The notes beneath the pieces are model-generated. The model did no database searches. It saw only the letters and a list, made by a program, of their open reading frames with translations, and had not been told where the DNA came from. A program made the translations under genes and the position numbers. A DNA stretch of 50,227 nt from Caulobacter sp. Its GTDB lineage: Bacteria; Pseudomonadota; Alphaproteobacteria; Caulobacterales; Caulobacteraceae. The DNA lies in assembly GCA_030678995.1 (NCBI GenBank), contig JAUXTQ010000044.1:1-50227 (forward strand). The letters run 5' to 3'. Shown here piece by piece: positions 31,316 to 40,787 of this stretch. Positions within the stretch are counted from its first letter, which is position 1. Each line of letters opens with the position of its first letter.

Positions 31316-32851
31316 ATGACCGAGATCGTGTCGCCGAACGGCGGGACTCTGGCCGGAACCCATGTCGCGGGACTGGGGCCAAGGCCCCGGGTGGGCATGG
31401 CGGTCCGGGCGATCTACGGATTCGGATCCATCGCCTATGGCATCAAGGACAACGGTTTCCGCGTCTTTCTGCTGCTGTTTTACAACCAGGTGGTCGGGCT
31501 GCCGGCGGCGATGGTCTCGGCGGCGGTGATGACCGCCATGCTGGTCGACTGCCTGATCGACCCGGTCATCGGCCACGTCAGCGACAACTTCAAATCCAGG
31601 TGGGGCCGGCGCCACCCGTTCATGTACGCCTCGGCCCTGCCGGTGGCCCTGTCGTTCCTCCTGCTGTGGAACCCGCCGTTCCACTGGGAGCAGAACCACC
31701 TGTTCTGGTACCTGGTGGTGGTCGCCGTCGTGGTGCGGACCTTCATCACCCTCTACGAAATCCCGTCCTCATCGATGTCGGCCGAGCTGACCACGGACTA
31801 CACCGAGCGGTCGAAGATCGTCGGCTGGCGCTTCTTCTTCGCCTGGTGGGGCGGCCTGACCCTGACCATCGCGATGTTCTGGTTCCTGATGAAGGCCACG
31901 CCCGAGCATCCCGTCGGCCAGCTGAATCCCGAGGCCTACGTCAAATACGGCTACATCGGCGCGGTGCTGATGTTCCTGTCGATCATCCTCTCGGCGGCCG
32001 GCACGCACCGGTTCATCCCCTGGATGCCCCAGCCCGTGGAGCGCGAGAAACGTTCGCTGGCGGCCGTGGGCAAGGAGGTGTTCGACACCCTCAACATCCG
32101 TCCGTTCCTGGCCATTGCCGGGGTGGGGCTGGTGGCGGCCATCGCCGTCGGCGTCGGTTTCTCGCTGGCCTTCTACATCTCGACCTATGTCTGGGGGCTG
32201 ACGCCGTTCTGGACCGGCGTGCTGCAGATCGACGCCTATTTCGCCTCGGCCATGGCCCTGGCGGCGGCGCCGATGCTGACCAAACGGTCGGGCAAGAAGA
32301 AGGCCGGCGGCCTGCTGCTGCTGCTCTCCGTGTTCATCGGCTTCCTGCCGCTGATCCTGCGCCTGATGGGCGTCTTCCCCGACAATGGCGACATGATCGG
32401 CGACACGCAGATCCCGCAGATCGTGCCCTGGCTGTTCATCGACGGCCTTGTGCGCGGCACGCTGGGCATCACCGCCACCATCCTGATCACCGCCATGCTG
32501 ACCGACGTGGTCGAGTACAGCGAGCAGCGCACGGGGCGGCGGTCGGAGGGGCTGTTCTTCGCCTTCACCAGCCTGATCCAGAAGGCCATCAGCGGCGTGG
32601 GCGTGATGGTCGCCGGATCGATCCTGACGCTGGTCGATTTCCCGGTCGGGGCCAAGCCGTCCGAGGTGCCGCCGGAGACCATCACCCATCTGCTGGTGGT
32701 CTACATGCCAGTGGTCGGCTCGCTCTACCTGCTCTCGGTCATCATCCTGCAGGCCTACAACATCACCCGCGAAAGCCACGAGGAGACGCTGCGGTCGATC
32801 GCCGCCAAGGCCGAAGCCGCGGAGGACGGGGCTACGAACCCGTCTCCGTAA
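31316..32851 (+). CDS. MFS transporter, GPH (glycoside/hexuronide:cation symporter) type
   Basis: 511 residues from ATG 31316 with AGGGAG upstream. About twelve hydrophobic helices. The block MLVDCLIDPVIGHVSDNFKS then RWGRRHPFMYASALP is the GPH-family signature after helix 2, and TDYTERSKIVGWRFFFAWWG is typical too. Such symporters import sugars, glycosides or related carbohydrates with Na or H; substrate not readable. It ends in a 20-base convergent overlap with the beta-lactamase-like gene. Confidence 0.87.
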   Translation: MTEIVSPNGGTLAGTHVAGLGPRPRVGMAVRAIYGFGSIAYGIKDNGFRVFLLLFYNQVVGLPAAMVSAAVMTAMLVDCLIDPVIGHVSDNFKSRWGRRHPFMYASALPVALSFLLLWNPPFHWEQNHLFWYLVVVAVVVRTFITLYEIPSSSMSAELTTDYTERSKIVGWRFFFAWWGGLTLTIAMFWFLMKATPEHPVGQLNPEAYVKYGYIGAVLMFLSIILSAAGTHRFIPWMPQPVEREKRSLAAVGKEVFDTLNIRPFLAIAGVGLVAAIAVGVGFSLAFYISTYVWGLTPFWTGVLQIDAYFASAMALAAAPMLTKRSGKKKAGGLLLLLSVFIGFLPLILRLMGVFPDNGDMIGDTQIPQIVPWLFIDGLVRGTLGITATILITAMLTDVVEYSEQRTGRRSEGLFFAFTSLIQKAISGVGVMVAGSILTLVDFPVGAKPSEVPPETITHLLVVYMPVVGSLYLLSVIILQAYNITRESHEETLRSIAAKAEAAEDGATNPSP

Positions 32852-34079
32852 GCGCGGCGTACACCAGGGTGCGCAGCTCCCGCCGGACGGGGTAGGCCGA
32901 CGAGGGCAGCAGCTGGGTGAGGAAGACCACGGCCAGGTCCTCGACCGGGTCGACCCAGAAAAAGGTGCTGGCCGCGCCGCCCCAGAAGAAGTCGCCCCTG
33001 CTGCCCGCCAGCATGGTGGCGGCGGGATCGACGGTCACGCCGAAGCCCAGGCCGAAGCCGACCCCGGCGTACGTCGCCTCGCTGAACAGCGACCTCGACA
33101 TCTGCGTCAGATCCTTGCCGCCGGGCAGGTGGTTGGCGGTCATCAGCTGCAGGGTCTTGGGGCCCAGCAGGCGATGACCGTCCAGTTCGCCGCCGTTCAG
33201 CAGCATGCGGGCAAAGCGCATGTAGTCGGCCGCCGTGCTGACCAGGCCGCCGCCGCCGGAATGGAAGCCGGTCTCGGCCAGATAGGGGCTGATCGCCGGA
33301 TCGTCCTGCAGCTTGGGCGGCCCGGCCGCGACGGCCTTGGACCCCAGCACCCCGGCGGCGTAGCAGGCGGTCAGCCGCCCGGCCTTGTCCGCCGGCACGG
33401 TGAAGGCGGTATCGACCATCCCCAGCGGCCCGAAGATCCGCTCCTGCAGGAACCGCTCGAACGGCACGCCGCTGATCTTGCCCACGAGGTAGCCCAGAAC
33501 GTCGGTGCTGACCGAATAGTTCCAGGCCTCCCCCGGCGAGAACTGCAGCGGGATGGTCGCCAGCCTGGCGATGAACTCGTCCAGGGTCCCGTAGCGCAGA
33601 TCCTCGGCCACCTTCAGCTTGCGGTAGGCGGCGTCGATGTTGCCCTGCATCTGGAAGCCGTAGGTCAGGCCGCTGGTGTGGCGCAGCAGGTCGATGATCA
33701 GCATCGGCCGGGCCGGCGGCGTGGTCGCCCAGCCCGCGTCCGTGCCGGCGGCGAACACGCCCAGGTTGGCCCATTCGGGGATGTATTTGGCCACCGGCTC
33801 GTCGAGGGCCACCAGGCCCTGCTCGACGAGCATCATGAAGGCGACCGAGGTGACCGGCTTGGTCATCGAATAGATGCGGAAGAGGGAATCGGCCTTCAGC
33901 GGCGTCCCGCGCTCGCGATCGGCCAGGCCCAGGGTCGTGTCATAGGCCAGCTTGCCGCGCCGCCAGACCTGCACCTGGGCGCAGGGCAGCTTGCCCGGCT
34001 TGATGTAGCGCTCGTCGAGAAACGGCGCGATCCGCGCCAGCCGTTCGGATGAAAAGCCCAGGCTCTCGGGTTTGGTCAT
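32832..34079 (-). CDS. Serine hydrolase of the beta-lactamase / class C esterase family
   Basis: 415 residues from ATG 34079, with GGAG about 10 bases upstream (an ATG at 34100 adds seven residues). The SxxK nucleophile motif is SMTK in FRIYSMTKPVTSVAFMMLVE, and the Tyr motif is WNYSVSTDVLGYLVG. HSGGGGLVSTAADYMRFARM and GDFFWGGAASTFFWVDP complete the EstB-like pattern. No export signal is seen, so a cytoplasmic esterase or peptidase-like hydrolase is more likely than a true beta-lactamase. Confidence 0.88.
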   Translation of the reverse strand: MTKPESLGFSSERLARIAPFLDERYIKPGKLPCAQVQVWRRGKLAYDTTLGLADRERGTPLKADSLFRIYSMTKPVTSVAFMMLVEQGLVALDEPVAKYIPEWANLGVFAAGTDAGWATTPPARPMLIIDLLRHTSGLTYGFQMQGNIDAAYRKLKVAEDLRYGTLDEFIARLATIPLQFSPGEAWNYSVSTDVLGYLVGKISGVPFERFLQERIFGPLGMVDTAFTVPADKAGRLTACYAAGVLGSKAVAAGPPKLQDDPAISPYLAETGFHSGGGGLVSTAADYMRFARMLLNGGELDGHRLLGPKTLQLMTANHLPGGKDLTQMSRSLFSEATYAGVGFGLGFGVTVDPAATMLAGSRGDFFWGGAASTFFWVDPVEDLAVVFLTQLLPSSAYPVRRELRTLVYAALTETGS

Positions 34080-34180
34080 GGTCACATCTCCAGGCGGCAT
34101 GCCGGCCCAAATATCGAACCGCCGGTATGTCGCAACCTAAACTTTACCAAGCTTGACGCACAGTCAGGCAAAATACGGGG

Positions 34181-36097
<1,917 letters not shown>

Positions 36098-36265
36098 GGC
36101 GCAGCCCCATACCCCTCGACCGATTTTCCCGGCTTTCGCCAGGAAATCGGTAAACAACCACCCGCGAAGCCCCACTCTCTCACCCCTTTCGGCGCCTCGC
36201 CCCTTCCCCCCGCCATACCGGATATTCTAGGCTGCTCTCCAACAAGAAAGCGCCGAGGAAAACCC

Positions 36266-37558
36266 ATGGCCTGGGACTTCGAAACCGATCCCGAGTTTCA
36301 AGCGAAGCTCGACTGGATGGACGCGTTCGTCCGCAACGAGGTCGAGCCGCTCGACCGCCTCAGGCTCCATCCCTACGACGTCAAGAAGCCGCTCTACAGG
36401 AAACTGGTCCGGCCACTCCAGGCTGAGGTCAGGAAGCAGGGCCTGTGGGCCTGCCACCTGGGGCCGGACCTCGGCGGCCAGGGCTATGGCCAGGTCAAGC
36501 TGGGCCTGATGAACGAGATCCTCGGCCGCAGCCACTTCGCCCCGTCGGTGTTCGGCTGCCAGGCGCCCGACACCGGCAACGCCGAGATCATCGCCCACTA
36601 CGGCACCGAGGCGCAGAAGAAGAAATACCTCCAGCCCCTGCTGAACAACGAGATCGTCTCGGCCTTCTCGATGAGCGAGCCGACCGGCGGCTCAGACCCC
36701 CTGACCTTCACCACCCGCGCCGAGCTCGACGGCGACGAATGGGTGATCAATGGCGAGAAGTGGTTCTCCACCAATGCCCGCTGGTCGGAGTTCCTGATCG
36801 TCATGGCGGTCACCGATCCGGACGGCCCGACCTACCAGCGCATGTCGATGTTCATCGTCCCGACCAAGACCAGGGGCGTGGAGATCGTGCGCAACGTCAG
36901 CGTCGGCTACAGCGAGCACGGCTCGGAAGGCTACATGCGCTACACCGACGTGCGCGTCCCGGCCGACCATCTGCTGGGCGAGCGGGGCAGCGCCTTCGCC
37001 ATCAGCCAGACCCGCCTGGGCGGGGGGCGCATCCACCATGCCATGCGCACGGTCGGCCAGGCGAAGAAGGCCCTGGACCTGATGTGCCAGCGCGCCGTCA
37101 GCCGCACGACCCGCGACGGTCCCCTGTCGCGTAAACAGGCGGTGCAGATGATGATCGCCGACTCCTGGATCGAGCTGCAGCAGTTTCGCCTGCTGGTGCT
37201 GCACACCGCCTGGCTGATCGACAAGCACAAGGACTACCGCAAGGTCCGCAAGGACATCGCCGCGGTGAAGGTGGCCATGCCGCGGGTCTATCATTCGATC
37301 GCGTCCAGGGCCCTGCACCTGCATGGCGCCCTGGGGGTGTCCAACGAGATGCCTTTCGTCGGCCAGGTCATCGGCAGCATGGTGATGGGCATCGCCGACG
37401 GTCCGACCGAGGTGCACCAGGAGACCGTCGCCAAACAACTGCTCCGCCAGTACACGCCCAGCAACGAGCTGTTCCCCGCCTACAGCCTGCTGAACCAGCG
37501 CGAGGAGTCGCTGGAGAAATACGCCGAGGCCATCGAAGAGCACGGGGAGGCCGCGTGA
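36266..37558 (+). CDS. Acyl-CoA dehydrogenase, ACAD10/11-like
   Basis: 430 residues. FAD-dependent desaturation of an acyl-CoA. Motifs: MSEPTGGSDP and WVINGEKWFSTNA (FAD region), GGGRIHHAMRTVGQAK, and LHLHGALGVSN. At the position of the usual catalytic Glu the sequence is MGIADGPTEVHQETVAK, so an Asp or the following Glu serves as base, as in the ACAD10/11-like branch. The stop overlaps the start of the acyl-CoA ligase gene (GTGA), and a double-TetR regulator follows: a three-gene fatty or branched acyl catabolic operon. Confidence 0.92.
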   Translation: MAWDFETDPEFQAKLDWMDAFVRNEVEPLDRLRLHPYDVKKPLYRKLVRPLQAEVRKQGLWACHLGPDLGGQGYGQVKLGLMNEILGRSHFAPSVFGCQAPDTGNAEIIAHYGTEAQKKKYLQPLLNNEIVSAFSMSEPTGGSDPLTFTTRAELDGDEWVINGEKWFSTNARWSEFLIVMAVTDPDGPTYQRMSMFIVPTKTRGVEIVRNVSVGYSEHGSEGYMRYTDVRVPADHLLGERGSAFAISQTRLGGGRIHHAMRTVGQAKKALDLMCQRAVSRTTRDGPLSRKQAVQMMIADSWIELQQFRLLVLHTAWLIDKHKDYRKVRKDIAAVKVAMPRVYHSIASRALHLHGALGVSNEMPFVGQVIGSMVMGIADGPTEVHQETVAKQLLRQYTPSNELFPAYSLLNQREESLEKYAEAIEEHGEAA

Positions 37559-39291
37559 CCCACTGGCCTGCCCGCAGCATTGCCGAGTGCCATGCGATCC
37601 TGACCGCGCCCGGATCGCGCTTCGAGATCGAGGAGGTCATGATCGACGGCGTCCTCACGAAGACCTGGAAGAACAGTCCGCCGACCCTGCGGGATCTGGT
37701 CATCAATGGCCGCGCCTTCGCCGCACGGGAGTTCCTGGTTTACGAGGACGACCGGGCGACGTTCGAGGGCTTCCACCGGGCAGTGGCGGCCCTGGCCGAG
37801 CGGCTGGCCGCGGATGGGGTCGCCAAGGGCGACCGCGTCGCGCTGGTCATGCGCAACCTGCCCGAATGGCCGGTGGCCTTTTTCGCGGCGGCGAGCCTGG
37901 GAGCCATCGTCACCCCGCTGAACGCCTGGTGGACCGGACCGGAGCTGCAGTACGGCCTGGCCGACTCAGGGTCGAAAGTGGCCATCGTCGATCCCGAGCG
38001 GCTGGACCGCATCATCGAACATCTGCCCGACTGCCCGGCCATCGAGCGAGTCTATGTCTGCCGTCATGACGGGCCGTTCGATGACGCGCGCGTGCGGCGG
38101 CTTGAGAGTGTCATCGGTCCGGTGAACAGCTGGGGCGGCCTGCCTGACCGGCCCCTGCCGACGACGCCGATCCTGCCCGACGACCCGGCGACCATCTTTT
38201 ACACCTCCGGAACCACCGGCCGGCCCAAGGGCGCGCTGGGCACTCACCGGACCATGACGACCAACGTCCTGACCACCGGCGCCGCCCTGGCCCGGGCCTT
38301 CCTGCGCCGGGGCGAGACGCCGCCGGTTCCCTCCCCCGACGCGCCGCAGCGGGTGACCCTGCTGGTGGTGCCGATGTTCCATGTCACCGGATGTTCGGCG
38401 ACCCTCTGCGGGGCGCTCAACAACGGCGGCCGGCTGGTGCTGATGCGCAAGTGGGACGCGCTGGAGGGCATGATGCTGATCGAGCGAGAGAAGGTCACCG
38501 CCACCGGCGGCGTGCCGACCATCGCCTGGCAGCTGATCGAGCACCCACGCCGGGCGGAGTTCGACCTCAGCTCGATCGAGGGCATATCCTACGGCGGGGC
38601 GCCGTCGGCGCCCGAACTGGTGCGGCGGATCAAGGAGGTCTGGCCGACCGCCTCGGCCGGCAACGGCTGGGGCATGACCGAGACCAGCGCCACCTTCACC
38701 AGCAACAACGCCGAGGACTACGAGAACCGCCCCGACAGCTGCGGCCTGGCGCCGGCCGTGGGCGAGATGAAGATCATGTCCGTCGAAGGTGATCGCGAAC
38801 TGCCGGCCGGCGAGGTGGGCGAACTGTGGTGCAAGGGACCGATGGTGCTGCGCAGCTACTGGAACCGGCCGGAGGCGACGGCGGAGACCTTTGTCGACGG
38901 CTGGGTCAGGACCGGCGACCTGGCGCGGCTGGATGAGGAGGGCTTCTGCTTCATCATCGACCGGGCCAAGGACATGCTGATCCGTGGCGGCGAGAACATC
39001 TATTGCATCGAGGTCGAGAACGTTCTCTACGACCACCCCGCCGTGATGGACGCGGCCCTGATCGGCATCCCTCACCGGACCCTGGGCGAGGAGCCGGGCG
39101 CGGTGGTGACGCTCAAGCCGGGCGCCGAAGCGAGCGAGCAGGAGCTGCGGGCCTTCGTCGCCGCGCGGCTGGCCGCTTTCAAGGTCCCGGTCCGGGTCGC
39201 GTTCTGGTCAGAAACCTTGCCGCGCAACGCGAACGGAAAGATCATGAAGTCCGAGTTGAAGAGTATATTCGCCCAGGACGCCGTCGCTTGA
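37555..39291 (+). CDS. Acyl-CoA synthetase / class I adenylate-forming enzyme
   Basis: 578 residues from GTG 37555. Activates a carboxylic acid to its CoA thioester through an acyl-adenylate. AMP-binding motifs: IFYTSGTTGRPKGALGTH (P-loop), NGWGMTETSATFT, and GWVRTGDLARLDEEGFCFII with DRAKDMLIRGGENIYCIEVE; C-terminal catalytic Lys in PRNANGKIMKSEL. Substrate probably medium or long chain acids, fed to the upstream dehydrogenase; chain length is not readable. Overlaps both neighbours by 4 bases. Confidence 0.93.
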   Translation: MTHWPARSIAECHAILTAPGSRFEIEEVMIDGVLTKTWKNSPPTLRDLVINGRAFAAREFLVYEDDRATFEGFHRAVAALAERLAADGVAKGDRVALVMRNLPEWPVAFFAAASLGAIVTPLNAWWTGPELQYGLADSGSKVAIVDPERLDRIIEHLPDCPAIERVYVCRHDGPFDDARVRRLESVIGPVNSWGGLPDRPLPTTPILPDDPATIFYTSGTTGRPKGALGTHRTMTTNVLTTGAALARAFLRRGETPPVPSPDAPQRVTLLVVPMFHVTGCSATLCGALNNGGRLVLMRKWDALEGMMLIEREKVTATGGVPTIAWQLIEHPRRAEFDLSSIEGISYGGAPSAPELVRRIKEVWPTASAGNGWGMTETSATFTSNNAEDYENRPDSCGLAPAVGEMKIMSVEGDRELPAGEVGELWCKGPMVLRSYWNRPEATAETFVDGWVRTGDLARLDEEGFCFIIDRAKDMLIRGGENIYCIEVENVLYDHPAVMDAALIGIPHRTLGEEPGAVVTLKPGAEASEQELRAFVAARLAAFKVPVRVAFWSETLPRNANGKIMKSELKSIFAQDAVA

Positions 39292-40526
39292 CCGCCTATG
39301 CCGCTATTCCCGGAAACGCCGCCACGGCCCGCTACGCAGCCAAGAAGGAAGCGATTCTGGGCGCGGCGACGACGATCCTGAACCGCCAGGGGGTCAAGGG
39401 CATGACCCTGGCTGACGTGGCGGCGGAGGTGGGCCTGATCACCACCTCGGTGACCTACTACTACCGCAAGAAGGAAGACCTCGCCGCCGCCTGCTTCATG
39501 CGCGGCATCGACATCTTCAATAGCCTGGCGCTGGAGGCCTCGGCGGTGACCGGCGCGCGGGCGCGGCTGGCGCGGTTCCTGGAGCTGTTCTTTGACCTCG
39601 CGCTGCGGATCCGCCTCAAGGAGACCACGCCGATCGTCGCCTTCGGCGAGATGCGGGCCCTGAAGGAGCCGCTTCGCACCCAGGTCTCGGACGCCTTCAA
39701 CGACCTGTTCCGCAACATCCGCGGCTTTTTCGACGACCCGGAGTTCACCGGCCTGGACCGGCGCGAGGCGACGGCCCGCACCCATCTGCTGCTGGAACAG
39801 GCCTTCTGGACCGTCACCTGGCTGCGGCGCTACGACGTCGAGGACTATCCGCGCCTGCGCGAGCGAATGTTCGACATCCTGTCCGGCGGCCTGGCGGTGG
39901 GCGCGCGGCCCTGGGCGCCGCCCGCCCTGCCCGACCCGACCCCGCCGGAAGCGGTGGCGCCCGACGTGTCGCACGAGACCTTCCTGGTCGCCGCCACCCG
40001 GCTGATCAACCGCAAGGGCTATCGCGGCGCCTCGGTGGAGGAGATCTCCGCCGAGCTGAACGTCACCAAGGGCAGCTTCTATCACCACAACGACGCCAAG
40101 GACGACCTGGTCAAGGAATGCTTCGAGCGCACCTTCGGGGTCATGCGCAACGTCCAGCTGGCGGCCCGCGAGCTGAAGGCCGACCAGTGGACCCGGCTGG
40201 CCGCCGCCAGCTCGGCGCTGGTGGAATACCAGCTTTCGGATCACGGCCCGCTGCTGCGGGCCTCGGCCATGACCGCCCTGCCGGCCGAACTGCGGCACGA
40301 GACGGTGGAACGCTACAACCGCGTCTCCGACCGGTTCGCAGGCATGATCTCCGACGGCATCGCCGAGGGCTCGATCCGCCCGGTCGATCCCCTGGTGGCC
40401 GCGCACATGCTGAGCTCGATGCTCAACGCCGCCGCCTCGCTGGGCCTCTGGGCGCCGGGCCTGGACCGCGCGGAAGCCGCGGCCCTGTTCGCCCGCCCCC
40501 TGCTGCTGGGCGTCTTCACGCGGTAG
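39288..40526 (+). CDS. Tandem double-TetR regulator
   Basis: 412 residues, twice the usual TetR length. TTG 39288 overlaps the stop of the ligase (TTGA); the frame has no ATG close by. Domain 1: ILGAATTILNRQGVKGMTLA, DVAAEVGLITTSVTYYYRKK (about residues 22-65). A proline-rich hinge (PPALPDPTPPEAV, about 208-220) leads to domain 2: FLVAATRLINRKGYRGASVE then ISAELNVTKGSFYHHNDAKD. Each half has its own ligand domain. Fused TetR pairs beside acyl-CoA genes are known in Caulobacterales and sphingomonads; they would act as single-chain dimers. It probably controls this operon. Confidence 0.88.
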   Translation: MTAYAAIPGNAATARYAAKKEAILGAATTILNRQGVKGMTLADVAAEVGLITTSVTYYYRKKEDLAAACFMRGIDIFNSLALEASAVTGARARLARFLELFFDLALRIRLKETTPIVAFGEMRALKEPLRTQVSDAFNDLFRNIRGFFDDPEFTGLDRREATARTHLLLEQAFWTVTWLRRYDVEDYPRLRERMFDILSGGLAVGARPWAPPALPDPTPPEAVAPDVSHETFLVAATRLINRKGYRGASVEEISAELNVTKGSFYHHNDAKDDLVKECFERTFGVMRNVQLAARELKADQWTRLAAASSALVEYQLSDHGPLLRASAMTALPAELRHETVERYNRVSDRFAGMISDGIAEGSIRPVDPLVAAHMLSSMLNAAASLGLWAPGLDRAEAAALFARPLLLGVFTR

Positions 40527-40538
40527 ACCTTTGACCTC

Positions 40539-40701
40539 GATCCTCCCCGCGAAGTCGGGGAGGGGGACCATGCGAAGCATGGTGGAGGGGGCTGCGCGGG
40601 ACGTGCCGGAAGGACCGGAATTCAGGATGGGGCCGCTCGCCTCGGCGCTGACCCCACCACCGCCTTCGGCGGTCCCCCTCCCCGGCTTCGCGGGGAGGAT
40701 C
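40539..40701. repeat. Paired extragenic palindromes (GATCCTCCCCGCGAAGTCGG type)
   Basis: Left unit GATCCTCCCCGCGAAGTCGG, GACCATGCGAAGCATGGT; right unit ACCACCGCCTTCGGCGGT, CCGGCTTCGCGGGGAGGATC, in inverted orientation around about 70 bases. Same family as 31043-31195. It lies between two convergent genes, where it could form a long hairpin in both transcripts. Confidence 0.78.
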
Positions 40702-40730
40702 AAGCACGCACGGCTTCGCTATTACGCACA

Positions 40731-40760
40731 AAGAAAAAGGGGGCGGCCGAAGCCGCCCCC
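40731..40760 (-). terminator. Rho-independent terminator of the TonB receptor gene
   Basis: On the minus strand: GGGGGCGGC-TTCG-GCCGCCCCC followed by TTTTTCTTT. A 9-bp GC stem with a UUCG tetraloop and a U-run, 28 bases past the stop codon at 40788. Confidence 0.92.
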
Positions 40761-40787
40761 TCAGACTTGTTCCCGAGACCGGGGAGA

